From Ktedonosporobacter rubrisoli (GTDB lineage: Bacteria; Chloroflexota; Ktedonobacteria; Ktedonobacterales; Ktedonobacteraceae), in the NCBI RefSeq assembly GCF_004208415.1, contig NZ_CP035758.1:9300001-9364000 (forward strand): 64,000 bases of DNA, read 5' to 3'. The notes under the pieces were generated by a model that saw nothing but the letters and a program-made list of their open reading frames with translations, had not been told where the DNA came from and did no database searches. Shown here in pieces: positions 51,896 to 60,998 of the stretch; the first letter of the stretch is position 1; each line of letters starts with the position of its first letter. Made by a program: the position numbers and the translations under genes.

Positions 51896-53668
51896 CTATT
51901 TATTGATTAGCTTCTGGCTAACTGCCTGGGACTTTTGCCTGTGCAGGACAAGAGATAAGGCCCAGATAGTAAGTGGCGGAACGAGCCAGGCCCATAATCC
52001 GCGCAGGTATGTCCAACGGAAGCCCGGCAACCAGGCGACAAAGCTTGTTGACGGGGCCCATGTATGAAAGCAGTAGAGGCTAAGCATACTAAAAGCTAGC
52101 ATGCATACCAGCCAGGGCGAGCTCCAGCGCGCGAGAAAAGCTGGCTTGCGTATATTTCCTCCGCCTGTGGCTTCCAGCAGTGCGAATAGACCAAAGAAGA
52201 TAGTTGTGTACCAGGGCCAGAACCAGGGCGAACCCAGTATATTGTAGAGAAACCAGGCCAGCGCCATCCATCTGATAAGCTGCAAGACGGTGAAGGAAGA
52301 AGGCGCTATGCTCAATGGGCGTAATTTGATTGCTGCCCCGATAGTTTTCCAGCAAAGCAGGCAGTAGGAGATAGCAAAGAGCCCAAGACTGGCCAGGCGC
52401 AGGGCGTTTTCGGCCGGCGAGCCTGCATCGGCAGCCAGGGGATAGCCGGCGAGATGCACGATACTGTTATAGAAATGGCTCAAGAAATCTGGAAACGTGT
52501 TGATTGCGCGATAAGTGCCAGGGTTGGCGTGCAGAAGATTCAGAATAGCGCCTCCTTGCCAGAAGGGAGCATAGAAGGCAATAATTAGTCCACCATAGAG
52601 TACTAAGGTTATAATTGCAGCGCGCAGTTGGCGGGTTTGGGCCCATATGAAAACAAGCAGGCCCGGCACGAATAGCGCGACGTTGATTTTGAGACAGGCG
52701 GCGAGAACCAGTAGAATGGTTGCCGGTATATAAGCAGCTGGCCTGATCGTTGTCGTGCGCACAAGAAACCAGAGCGCGAGCAAGACGAACAGGAGAACGA
52801 TGGTGTCGTTGTGGGCGTTGACACAGGCCTCGAAGAGGAGCAGCGGATTCCAGGCGAAGGCCAGCGTAGCCAGGGTGCGTGCGCGCTCTCTTGCTGGCGT
52901 GAGAGGGATCTTCTGCTGACGTAGGAGATGGCCGGCTATTGCCCAGACGAGTAAGACAGCGCAAACATGTGAGATCAGCCCAAGCACACGCAAGGCCAGA
53001 ACCATCATGCCGATATTTTGTGGGCCGAAGAAGAGCTCTATAAGCCATTGTAAGGCGCAACTGAGTAGCGCCCAGGTTGGCCCGTAAGCCGATGGTTGAT
53101 CTATCCAGTAGAGATGAGGATAGATGGGATCGTGTTGTATATCTCTTGGGATAGCTACAAGCGGGTTGAGGTGATAGATTACACCCATGCGCGCATAACT
53201 AATGTATGACAAAATATCAGGTGAGAGAACGACAGGCATAAGAATGCAAGTTGTGCCTAGCAAGATTGTGGCCAGGATAATAGCGCGCCGCCTGACGAGG
53301 CGAGGCAGATAGAAGATCGCTCCCGCGTAGACCACAAATATAACTATAAATGCGCCGAGCAATAATCCTGTTGCCTGCCAGCTTTGGGCCACGGTAGGGG
53401 GCACATCTTTGAGCTGAAAGAGCGTAGGAGTGAGCTCCTTACCGGGAAAGAGTAGGTGAGCAGGGAAAAGGAGCCACTGATTAAGCGGTATAAGTAGGGC
53501 CGCGTGAAACCAGAGCCCATGTAGAGGTAATATAGCTCCCGTGAGCAAAAGGGCGAGCTCTGCGCTGAGCAGAAATGTATATGGTAACAGGCGCTCAAAC
53601 TTACTGGTAGCTGGCTGCTTAATGTGAGCACTCTCATCCTGTTGGACCTGAGATAGTTTCGTTGACAC
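51896..53668 (-). CDS. GT-C glycosyltransferase, MptB-like
   Basis: 590 residues from GTG 53668; AAGGAAGAC lies directly before it, while the 74 codons upstream in frame look like non-coding sequence. About 12 TM helices. The first outer loop LSPDILSYISYARMG with NPLVAIPRD and YGPTW is the pattern of polyprenyl-phosphate-mannose-dependent alpha-mannosyltransferases. FAWNPLLLFEACVNAHNDT follows. Likely builds an envelope glycan or glycolipid, perhaps with the GT87-like protein; substrate inferred. Confidence 0.82.
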   Translation of the reverse strand: MSTKLSQVQQDESAHIKQPATSKFERLLPYTFLLSAELALLLTGAILPLHGLWFHAALLIPLNQWLLFPAHLLFPGKELTPTLFQLKDVPPTVAQSWQATGLLLGAFIVIFVVYAGAIFYLPRLVRRRAIILATILLGTTCILMPVVLSPDILSYISYARMGVIYHLNPLVAIPRDIQHDPIYPHLYWIDQPSAYGPTWALLSCALQWLIELFFGPQNIGMMVLALRVLGLISHVCAVLLVWAIAGHLLRQQKIPLTPARERARTLATLAFAWNPLLLFEACVNAHNDTIVLLFVLLALWFLVRTTTIRPAAYIPATILLVLAACLKINVALFVPGLLVFIWAQTRQLRAAIITLVLYGGLIIAFYAPFWQGGAILNLLHANPGTYRAINTFPDFLSHFYNSIVHLAGYPLAADAGSPAENALRLASLGLFAISYCLLCWKTIGAAIKLRPLSIAPSSFTVLQLIRWMALAWFLYNILGSPWFWPWYTTIFFGLFALLEATGGGNIRKPAFLARWSSPWLVCMLAFSMLSLYCFHTWAPSTSFVAWLPGFRWTYLRGLWAWLVPPLTIWALSLVLHRQKSQAVSQKLINK

Positions 53669-54016
53669 GTCTTCCTTTCCATCAAGGATTTCTATAGCGC
53701 GAGGAGAAGTGAGATACAGGCAACTTCTTTTCTTTCCTGCTGCGCCTGTCTGAAGGTGACAAAAAGCGCGCTTCAGGGTTGCGAAAAAGACCTGGCTGCT
53801 ACTCTGGGGTACTGTACTACAGGTCGATGGATAGAAGCAAGATATAACATCATTAGCGCTACATAAAAATATTGCCAAAACCTTGGTCAAACCCTTATAT
53901 CCTCTTGAGAGTTTCTTAATTTTTACTCATTAAAATACAAATGGATAAATTAAATAGTCCCTGCTGTTAGATTGCAATATTGCTTTGTCAGCATAGCAAA
54001 ACACAGTATAGGGCAG
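53669..54016. other. A+T-rich spacer with a possible right-facing promoter
   Basis: No convincing gene. TTGTCA (53985-53990), 16 bases, TATAGG (54007-54012) could serve the DUF1800 gene; its leader would then run antisense across the 36-residue ORF. The GTG-started glycosyltransferase promoter must lie here as well. Confidence 0.4.
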
Positions 54017-54127
54017 CTAGATGAAATGAGCATGAAGTAAGTTGCTTATTGCTGAGACGAGAAGGGCATAGACCAGTAATAGCAGCTCATCCAATAAATA
54101 TGGATAGTTTTTGTTGTTGCGTTTCAT
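54017..54127 (-). CDS. 36-residue single-helix membrane peptide
   Basis: ATG (54125-54127) is preceded by AGGAGA at 9-base spacing, an excellent ribosome site. The frame reads MKRNNKNYPYLLDELLLL, then VYALLVSAISNLLHAHFI and TAG at 54017-54019. The N-terminus is basic and the rest is one hydrophobic helix of about 20 residues. Too short for usual gene finders. It lies head-to-head with the DUF1800 gene, 52 bases between starts. Expression is not shown; the ribosome site and coherent topology are the evidence. Confidence 0.5.
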   Translation of the reverse strand: MKRNNKNYPYLLDELLLLVYALLVSAISNLLHAHFI

Positions 54128-54179
54128 GTGATGTATCTCCTGTATTCAGATATGTGAGCAAATATAAGGAAGCATGATC

Positions 54180-55799
54180 ATGAGTATATACGATCAGCCG
54201 GCAGCGCCCCGGAAGGACGACGAGCAGACCGATAAGCGCCCCGCGGTCAAAGTAGCTAAATCCCAGGAAAGCGCAGCTACAACGCCAGGAGAGCCGGCCG
54301 GAAAAAAAAGCGCCTGGCCGCGACGCAAGCTGTTGGGCGCCCTGGGTTTGGGGGCAGGAGTTGCGCTGGCCGCCGGGGTGGGAACTGAACAGTTATGGCA
54401 GCATGGCATACTGGGAGGGCTGGGGCAAGGCCCGCTTGTTGGTAACGCGCAGATCGGCCATTTGCTTCGCCGGGCAGGCTTTGGCGCGCTCCCTGAAGAC
54501 CTGGCAACCTATGGGCCTCTTGGTTTTAACGGCGCTGTTGATCGCTTGCTCAACTACCAGCAAGTTTCAGATGACGCCATGGAGAATCGTCTTAAGGCCT
54601 TAAATCTGGATCTCAATAAACCCATTGATCAGCAGCGCTGGTGGCTTTTGCGCATGGCCTGGACGCAGCGACCCTTGCTGGAAAAGATGACACTCTTCTG
54701 GCATGGCGTTCTGACCAGTAGCTATCGTAAAGTTGGCGGCCCCAAGGCATATATGCGCATGATAGTGCAGAACCAATTTTTTCGTGAGCATGCCTTTGAT
54801 ACCTTTGATAATATCCTGCTAGGCATTACAAGCGATCCAGCCATGCTGGTCTATCTTGATCTTACGAAGAGCAGGAAGCATGCGCCCAATGAGAATTATG
54901 CCCGCGAGCTGATGGAGCTGTTCACCCTCGGGCTGGGCCACTACACGCAGCAAGATGTGACGGCAGGAGCGGCCTCCCTGACAGGCTGGCATGTCGTTGG
55001 GAGCACGACGAGCTCGCACTATGTAGCCGCCGATCATAATACCCAGATGAAGCAATACCTTGGGCATACGGGCAATCTCGATTATAAGGATGTGGTGCAC
55101 ATTCTCGCCAATCATCCGGCGGCTTCCTGGTTCATCTGCCGTAAGCTTTTCACCTTTTTCGCTTACGAGAACCCGAGTGAGACCGATTTGCAGCCACTTG
55201 TCGATACCTATACAAAGAGCAATCACAATATAGGCGCGGTAATGCGCGCGCTGCTCCTTTCGCCACAGTTTTCTTCGCCGAAGGCCTATCACAGCCGTAT
55301 CAAGTCGCCCACAGAGTTTGTCGTAGGAACGTATCGCGCGCTTGGCAGGCCAGGTGATGGGAATGAATTGGGGCGCATGACCGCTGGAATGGGGCAAACG
55401 TTGTTTGATCCGCCCAATGTCGCCGGCTGGCCAGGCGATAAGATAAGCTCGTTATGGCTCAACAGCGGCACCTGGCTGGCTCGCCTGAATTATATCGATC
55501 TATTGCTGGTTGGTAGCCGCAGTGCAAACAATGCCTCTCAAGCGCTAGACCTCCAGGGCGTGGTGAATGCAAATCGCATCGATTCGCCTGAGCACTTTGT
55601 CGATTACTTTGCAGCCTTTTTGCTGGATGGCAATCTTTCTGCGGATCGACGAACCCAGCTCATCAGCTACTTTACCTCCCAGGACAAGGCCTCTTCGCAC
55701 GAGGAGATTACTCTGTCCACTGGGAAGGGCTACCCTCTCAATCGTGTGCGCGGCACCCTCTACCTGCTGATGGGTTTGCCCGAGTATCAGCTCAATTAA
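54180..55799 (+). CDS. DUF1800 family protein, Tat-type signal
   Basis: 539 residues from ATG 54180 (AAGGA 9 bases upstream; ATG 54174 is too close). A basic stretch with PRRKLLGALGLGAGVALAAG (about 45-65) looks like a twin-arginine signal. The body shows the DUF1800 hallmarks: HLLRRAGFG, FWHGVLTSS, NENYARELMELFTLG, FICRKLFTFF and DPPNVAGWPGD. Function unknown in the family, which is found almost always with DUF1501; the two probably act together outside the membrane. Confidence 0.92.
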   Translation: MSIYDQPAAPRKDDEQTDKRPAVKVAKSQESAATTPGEPAGKKSAWPRRKLLGALGLGAGVALAAGVGTEQLWQHGILGGLGQGPLVGNAQIGHLLRRAGFGALPEDLATYGPLGFNGAVDRLLNYQQVSDDAMENRLKALNLDLNKPIDQQRWWLLRMAWTQRPLLEKMTLFWHGVLTSSYRKVGGPKAYMRMIVQNQFFREHAFDTFDNILLGITSDPAMLVYLDLTKSRKHAPNENYARELMELFTLGLGHYTQQDVTAGAASLTGWHVVGSTTSSHYVAADHNTQMKQYLGHTGNLDYKDVVHILANHPAASWFICRKLFTFFAYENPSETDLQPLVDTYTKSNHNIGAVMRALLLSPQFSSPKAYHSRIKSPTEFVVGTYRALGRPGDGNELGRMTAGMGQTLFDPPNVAGWPGDKISSLWLNSGTWLARLNYIDLLLVGSRSANNASQALDLQGVVNANRIDSPEHFVDYFAAFLLDGNLSADRRTQLISYFTSQDKASSHEEITLSTGKGYPLNRVRGTLYLLMGLPEYQLN

Positions 55800-55841
55800 A
55801 TGTGGCAGCATAGGCTTTAAGGCCAGATAAGGGAGATATCA

Positions 55842-57104
55842 ATGAGACTTTCGCGCAGAGCTTTAATAAAAGATGGCATGATGATTGTATCGGCTGGTAT
55901 GGTCATGCCCGCGATCTTTAGTCGTGGCGTGGCTTCAGCGAAGGCTATGTCCCTGGATGGGGCCCGTGCTTCCCTGGCGGCTAGTGATCGCACTTTGATA
56001 GTTGTACAAATGGCCGGAGGCAACGATGGCTTGAATACCGTGATACCTTATATGGACCCGTTGTACAGACAGATGCGTCCCACGCTGGCTGTACCTGAGA
56101 ACAAGGTTATAACCATCGATGGTCGCCTTGGCCTGCATCCTAACCTGGCTCCTCTCAAGCAGCTATGGGATCAAGGGCATATGGCAATTGTGGAAGGCGT
56201 GGGTTATCCAAATCAGAGCCTCTCGCACTTTCAGGCTATGGATATCTGGCAGACCCTTGATATGAACGGGAATGGCAGTGAAGGCTGGCTCGGCAAGCTG
56301 GTTTCTGGCTGGGTCGATCAGGACGGCCATCCTTTTAAGGCCATGAATATCGGGACGCAGACCGCGCAGGCCCTGGCTTCAATCAGCCGTCCGGTTCCCA
56401 CGCTCACCAGCACGCAGAGCTATCGTGTCGCCGCAGATCCTGCTGATCCCGATAGGGGGAATGGACGCCTGCAAACCTTGATGAAGCTGTATAACTCCTA
56501 TCCCAAGACAGCTCCCTATGCCGCCTTGCTTGATACGACAGCCCTGGATGCTCAGGAAGGTGGGCGGCAGTTGCACGAGGCCGCGACTAACTACCATTCG
56601 ACCGTACAATATCCAGCCGGGCCTTTTGCCGCCGGACTAAAAGTATTGGCTCAGGCAATTGTGGAGGGCTTAGGTTTGCGGGTAGGCTATGTTACCCTTG
56701 GTGGTTTTGATACTCACGCAAATCAGCAAACCACGCATGATACTCTCATGAAGACGCTGGCGGATGGCCTTGCAGCTTTTTATGCTGATCTCGTGCAGCA
56801 TAGCAAGGCCGATAATGTCGTGGTCCTAACCTGGTCAGAATTTGGTCGGCGGGTCGAGGAGAATGGTAGCCAGGGCACAGATCATGGGACGGCAGCTCCT
56901 ATGTTTATCCTTGGCAATCCGGTAAACAAGGGCATTTTTGGAGAGCCTCCCGGTCTTGGTAATCTGGATAGTGCGGGGAATATGAAATATACTATTGATT
57001 TTCGTTCGGTCTATGCCACAGTATTGGACCGCTGGTTGGGAGCATCCTCTAAAGATGTGCTGGGTGGTTCCTTTGGCGCGCAGAATTTCTTGCCCCAACC
57101 TTAA
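55842..57104 (+). CDS. DUF1501 family protein, Tat-type signal
   Basis: 420 residues. The N-terminus LSRRALIKDGMMIVSAGM is a twin-arginine-like signal, followed by an Ala-rich cleavage zone. TLIVVQMAGGNDGLNTVIPY is the DUF1501 start, LGLHPNLAPLKQLW and HFQAMDIWQT follow, GGFDTHANQ and WSEFGRRVEENGSQGTDHGTA give the alkaline-phosphatase/sulfatase-like metal site residues. Pairs with DUF1800 (42 bases apart, one operon). AAGGGAG precedes the ATG. Confidence 0.93.
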   Translation: MRLSRRALIKDGMMIVSAGMVMPAIFSRGVASAKAMSLDGARASLAASDRTLIVVQMAGGNDGLNTVIPYMDPLYRQMRPTLAVPENKVITIDGRLGLHPNLAPLKQLWDQGHMAIVEGVGYPNQSLSHFQAMDIWQTLDMNGNGSEGWLGKLVSGWVDQDGHPFKAMNIGTQTAQALASISRPVPTLTSTQSYRVAADPADPDRGNGRLQTLMKLYNSYPKTAPYAALLDTTALDAQEGGRQLHEAATNYHSTVQYPAGPFAAGLKVLAQAIVEGLGLRVGYVTLGGFDTHANQQTTHDTLMKTLADGLAAFYADLVQHSKADNVVVLTWSEFGRRVEENGSQGTDHGTAAPMFILGNPVNKGIFGEPPGLGNLDSAGNMKYTIDFRSVYATVLDRWLGASSKDVLGGSFGAQNFLPQP

Positions 57105-57204
57105 ACCTGGGCCGAGCATCAGCGCGCCAGGACAGCGGCGATCAGCGTTCCAGATGGACTATAGAGAAGATTGCTAGATAGCGTTAGCTCCTGTGTGCAA
57201 CCTT

Positions 57205-57213
57205 TGCTATAAT
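57205..57213 (+). promoter_or_regulatory. Extended -10 promoter for the DUF4352 gene
   Basis: TGCTATAAT: perfect TATAAT (57208-57213) with the TGn extension, about 42 bases upstream of the ATG. No good -35, as is usual for extended -10 promoters. Confidence 0.55.
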
Positions 57214-57254
57214 ATGTGTGATTATATGCATAGGATCAGGAGCAAAACGCTGCT

Positions 57255-57820
57255 ATGTCGCAACCAGATACAAAAAAGCGTTCGTTGATATCGTTTATAT
57301 CATCATTATCGCCGCGCAACAAGACCATACTAGGCATTTTGATCATCCTGGTGGTTACAGTTCTGGCAGTCCTGTATGCGCCGCCCGAGGGTGAGTCGAA
57401 TAATGTCACTGGCGATTTACCCTATACGCCTACCGTCACGATCAATAATCTTGTCGAAACTGTCAATATAAACCGTAGTTTCACTTATGGCGATGTTCAT
57501 ATCACGGTTACTAAGGCCATGCTGGCCACGAAATATTCGGATGATCGACGGCGTGGTGGAGTCTATACGGTCCGTGTAATGGCTCAGGCGGAGAATAAGG
57601 GGGCACAGCCTGTCGGTGTGGATTATATTTCGCTGACGCGCCTGGTCTTGCCTGATGGACAAGAGATTGCCCCAAGCGTATCTCATTGCCGCCGGCGTCC
57701 ATGCCAGGAGGCCCAAAAAGTGGCTTTATCGATTTTCCGGTCTCATCACAAGTTCCCTTATCGTCGCTGACCATGAAGTTTGCCAGCACAACGAATGTGC
57801 CCTTTATGGCTCAATCATAG
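57255..57820 (+). CDS. Membrane-anchored DUF4352-like protein, frameshifted near the C-terminus
   Basis: One N-terminal TM helix (about 24-42) then a beta domain with TVTKAMLATKYSDDRRRG and VDYISLTRLVLPDGQEIAP. After the CCCC run at 57670-57673 the zero frame gives a basic, unrelated tail and stops at 57770. Shifting by -1 there restores PKRISLPPASMPGG, GFIDFPVSSQVPLSSLTMKF and a stop at 57818-57820, the expected end of DUF4352-like domains in this group. One missing C therefore explains it; repaired length is 188 residues. Either a true pseudogene or a sequencing error. Function unknown; secreted-side domain. Confidence 0.72.
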
Positions 57821-57840
57821 GTTAATGGGGGAGCAAACGC

Positions 57841-58350
57841 TTATTCTTCGCGGGATGTGCCTACGTGCTCGACGCGGTGCTGTACCTCTGCGAGGGCCTG
57901 TCTCCATGGAAGCGGATGCTCCTCTTCTTCTTCATGAAGAGGGTTTAAGAGATCATCAAGCGTGAGATAATATTCAACCAGCGCCCGCTCGCCAGTGGTT
58001 GTATGGGTGAGGCTCTCTTCTAGCAATTCTTGGGCTTCCTCAAAGGCTTTCAAGCGTTGCTGGGCCCCCTCAAGTTGCTGCTGCTCGCGCTGAACCAGTT
58101 TCTGGAGCTCACGTTGCCGTAACCTTGATACTTGTCCTGCTTCATCCTGATAGAGCTGCTGCAAAGCCAGCGCGGCTTCCCCAACTTCCAGGCCAGTCTC
58201 TTTCTGACGGCGCAGTAACCAGGCGCGCACAGCATGGACGCGTACAAGAATACTGGCGTCCTCGGGAAGGCGTAGCCTGTCGTCTGCGAGCAACTCATCG
58301 CTTCCAATCTCTTCTGATTCTGCTTCAAAATTTTCGTCGTGAAAGTCCAT
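57841..58350 (-). CDS. Hypothetical coiled-coil protein
   Basis: 169 residues from ATG 58350 (AGGA 10 bases upstream); an upstream in-frame ATG at 58494 adds a segment without coding character. Acidic N-terminus, then a long helical stretch (about 45-125) rich in Q, L, E and R, typical of a coiled coil (QVSRLRQRELQKLVQREQQQ). The C-terminus is acidic (HEEEEEHPLPW). No family recognised. Converges with the DUF4352 gene, 20 bases apart. Confidence 0.65.
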   Translation of the reverse strand: MDFHDENFEAESEEIGSDELLADDRLRLPEDASILVRVHAVRAWLLRRQKETGLEVGEAALALQQLYQDEAGQVSRLRQRELQKLVQREQQQLEGAQQRLKAFEEAQELLEESLTHTTTGERALVEYYLTLDDLLNPLHEEEEEHPLPWRQALAEVQHRVEHVGTSREE

Positions 58351-58581
58351 AAATCTTTTATCCTGTGCAGAAGCCATCCTGGCTAAAATTCTGTTGAACA
58401 ATGCCGAACTCACCAGCTTTGGGCTGCCTATAGTGGTGATTTGAAGAGCATCTTTTTGTTGAATTCTTTTGTACGCACTGCCATAGCTTAACATATCAAT
58501 TCTAGAGGGGTCAAACTCAGTAGAAGCGGCCCAATGGTCACCCGAGAGATAGCCGGGCTCCTGAAAAGGCTATGTTGCCAT

Positions 58582-58620
58582 GATAAAAGGGATACAACAC
58601 TCTGATGAGCATTGTATCCC
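58582..58620 (-). terminator. Terminator of the symporter gene
   Basis: GGGATACAA/TTGTATCCC stem (58589-58597 with 58612-58620), followed on the minus strand by TTTTATCA. Confidence 0.75.
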
Positions 58621-58647
58621 CTGGAGGCTTAGTGCAAATGTATCTAT

Positions 58648-60261
58648 TTAGCCCAGCGCCTCGCGTCCCGTCTCCAGCGGCTCAGAAGGTGCCTGTTCTT
58701 CATTATAGTCACTGGGAGAGGTAAGGTCCTGGCCACGTTTGGCTCCAATAGCCTCGAAGATTGGCGTGAGGACGACAGCCAGCACAAGATTAATAATCAG
58801 TGCCGCTACAGCTTCATACATTGGAATACTGATTGGGCCAATGGTGATGGGGAAGACCGACGATTTCAGGCCAGTGGCGATAAACATGCCTGTACCGGCA
58901 ATCATCGCTACGGCCCAGCTCACTACCAGGGCCCAACGGTTGAACCAGCGCGTGTAGAGTCCCAGGAAGACTGAGGGCAAGGTCTGAAGTATCCAGACGC
59001 CGCCGAGCAACTGGAGGTTCAGCACATAGGTAGTGGGAATATAAAGGATAAAGAGTAGCGCCCCAAACTTGACGATGAGTGAGGTAAGCTTAGCTACCTG
59101 CGATTCCTGGCGCTCAGTCGCATTCTTGTTGAAGTACTCTTTATAAATGTTACGTGTAAACAGGTTGGCGGCAGCAATAGACATCACTGCGGCTGGCACG
59201 AGGGCGCCGATGGCAATGGCAGCAAATGCAAAGCCTGCGAACCAGTGTGGGAAGCTTGCCAGGATGAGCGCCGGGACCGAACCATTATTGCCAAAGCCGG
59301 CCAATGGTGTCACCTTTGCCGCAATAGCCATATACCCAAGCAAGGCCAGGAACCCCAGCATCAGCGAGTAAATGGGAAGTAGCGCTGTATTGCGCTTTAC
59401 TACTTTGGGGCTATTGCTGCTCAAAACGCCTGTAATCGAATGGGGATACAGGAAGAGCGCCAGGGCTGAGCCAAGCGCTAGAGTCACATAGGCCGTGTAT
59501 TGCTTCGGGTTGAGGATATCAAAGAAAGTCTGGGCCTGATGGGTTGAGGCAGCCGTTTGCTGGCTGATCAGAGCTTTTTGATGAGCTGCCGTGAAGATCG
59601 GCCCGAAACCGCCAAGCTTAATGGGAATGTAGATGATCGCTACGAAGAGCACAATAAATATCATGATGTCTTTGACCAGGGCGATCATGGCCGGCGCGCG
59701 CAAGCCGCTGGTGTAGGTATAGGCCGCGAGAATGATAAAAGCTATGAGCAGCGGAATATCGATCGGTATGCCCAGGACATAGACATTAAGCGGTATACCT
59801 AATGCGGCAAGCGAAACCTCTATGCCAAACATTTGTAGAGCGAGGTATGGCATTGTCGCGATGATGCCTGTAATAGCAACCACCAGTGCCAGGGTTCCAC
59901 TGCCGAAGCGATCGCGCACAAAATCAGCGGCCGTGACATAGCCATGTTGCTTACACACGGCCCAGAATCTTGGCATGAGCAGGTAGACGAGCGGATAGAC
60001 AAGAAAGGTATACGGGACGGCGAAAAAGCCGTTGAGGGCGCCAAAGCCGTACATTGCGGCAGGCACAGCGATAAAGGTATAGGCTGTGTAAAGGTCACCT
60101 CCGAGAAGGAACCAGGTGATAACCGTGCCAAAGCGGCGCCCGGCCAGGCCCCACTCGTGGAGGAGATCAAGGTCACCGCGGCGCCAGCGGGCCGCTATAA
60201 AGCCCAGGACGGTAACGAGGAGAAAAAAGAAAATAAAAACTGCAATTGCATCCCATTGCAT
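58648..60261 (-). CDS. Sodium:solute symporter family protein (MctP-like)
   Basis: 537 residues from ATG 60261, with GGGAG 8 bases upstream. About 13 TM helices. AGRRFGTVITWFLLGGDLYTAYTFIAVP and YVTAADFVRDRFGS are characteristic of the SSS family branch near monocarboxylate, acetate or pantothenate carriers. The DUF3311 gene just upstream is a partner commonly found with MctP-type monocarboxylate uptake systems, so organic-acid uptake with sodium is the best guess. The C-terminal tail is acidic and cytosolic. Confidence 0.88.
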   Translation of the reverse strand: MQWDAIAVFIFFFLLVTVLGFIAARWRRGDLDLLHEWGLAGRRFGTVITWFLLGGDLYTAYTFIAVPAAMYGFGALNGFFAVPYTFLVYPLVYLLMPRFWAVCKQHGYVTAADFVRDRFGSGTLALVVAITGIIATMPYLALQMFGIEVSLAALGIPLNVYVLGIPIDIPLLIAFIILAAYTYTSGLRAPAMIALVKDIMIFIVLFVAIIYIPIKLGGFGPIFTAAHQKALISQQTAASTHQAQTFFDILNPKQYTAYVTLALGSALALFLYPHSITGVLSSNSPKVVKRNTALLPIYSLMLGFLALLGYMAIAAKVTPLAGFGNNGSVPALILASFPHWFAGFAFAAIAIGALVPAAVMSIAAANLFTRNIYKEYFNKNATERQESQVAKLTSLIVKFGALLFILYIPTTYVLNLQLLGGVWILQTLPSVFLGLYTRWFNRWALVVSWAVAMIAGTGMFIATGLKSSVFPITIGPISIPMYEAVAALIINLVLAVVLTPIFEAIGAKRGQDLTSPSDYNEEQAPSEPLETGREALG

Positions 60262-60334
60262 CGATAATTCTCCCTTTTCTGATGGATGGCTTGCGAGCAA
60301 GCAGGAAAAAGCCGATTATGGTGCGTGTAAGAGT

Positions 60335-60535
60335 TTATGCTCCTGCAAAGTAAACAACTGCCGTAATAATCGCAGTGATAATAATCCAGAGGAGCTGAAA
60401 CCAGTAGAAGAAGGGGAAGCCGGCTATCTCTGGTGTGCGATAGTTGTAGAACGGTGGCCAGAGCGTGAAGATGAAGGGAACAATAAGGAGGAGAAGAAGC
60501 CAGCGTCGGCTCTTTTTCTCCGGATGCGTAGCCAT
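60335..60535 (-). CDS. DUF3311 small membrane subunit
   Basis: 66 residues from ATG 60535, with AAAGGAG 8 bases upstream. Two TM helices (about 13-32 and 43-64) with PPFYNYRTPEIAGFPFFYWFQ between them, the DUF3311 pattern. These proteins are encoded with sodium:solute symporters and are thought to be small accessory subunits. Seventy-three bases upstream of the symporter start, same strand. Confidence 0.88.
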   Translation of the reverse strand: MATHPEKKSRRWLLLLLIVPFIFTLWPPFYNYRTPEIAGFPFFYWFQLLWIIITAIITAVVYFAGA

Positions 60536-60998
60536 AACATGCACTCCTTTTGTGGTTAAAATAAGCCACACGATACAGTGATTACAAAAGGGCAAAATTG
60601 GCTGCTTGCGATTCGTGTCGCTTTTTGCCTGGCTGGGTGACGCTGAAATGAAGAATAAGCGGTAAGTGAGCCTCCTATCTTAAACTGAAGAATAAATAAG
60701 CCTCTTTCTGATAGACCAGCCTTCTGATCAGAAAGGAGAGCTTGTGAGCCTCTCGCGAGTCCTTGCCTCTGTCGTCGATAAGGAACTCTTGTTGCTAATC
60801 CTACGGTATTTTGTAGGAATTGTCAATCAATTCATAATAAAGTGCAGCAAGTTTGATGTTGTGGTGTGCGCATGGGATAGAGATTGGCTACGGTACTTGT
60901 TCTATATAATAAGGGTAAAAATCTCTATTAAGATTATTTAGGCTTATTTTCTCATAGCTCTAATTCATATTGATGAGATGTAATCGGACTGTGCAGCA
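60536..60998. other. Spacer with an inverted repeat and a doubtful small ORF
   Basis: CTTTCTGAT (60704-60712) and ATCAGAAAG (60727-60735) form a 9-bp stem. Directly after it AAGGAG leads, 5 bases on, to GTG 60744, which opens a 65-codon frame to 60941. That product is hydrophobic at first and then A+T-driven, so it may not be a gene. Nothing else seen. Confidence 0.45.
60744..60941 (+). CDS. Doubtful 65-residue hypothetical protein
   Basis: The ribosome site AAGGAG is good, but the start is GTG. SRVLASVVDKELLLLILRYF is hydrophobic; the C-terminus is rich in I, K and Y, as expected of non-coding A+T-rich sequence. No family resemblance. It may instead be a decayed remnant. Confidence 0.2.
   Translation: MSLSRVLASVVDKELLLLILRYFVGIVNQFIIKCSKFDVVVCAWDRDWLRYLFYIIRVKISIKII

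Noticed and set aside
53669..53890. Longer N-terminus for the MptB-like transferase
   Set aside because: The 74 extra codons are Cys/Ser-rich without a hydrophobic pattern or ribosome site, whereas GTG 53668 has AAGGA close by.
57664..57680. Programmed -1 frameshift in the DUF4352 gene
   Set aside because: GCC-CCA-AGC is not a canonical slippery heptamer and no downstream stem is obvious; a missing base is simpler.
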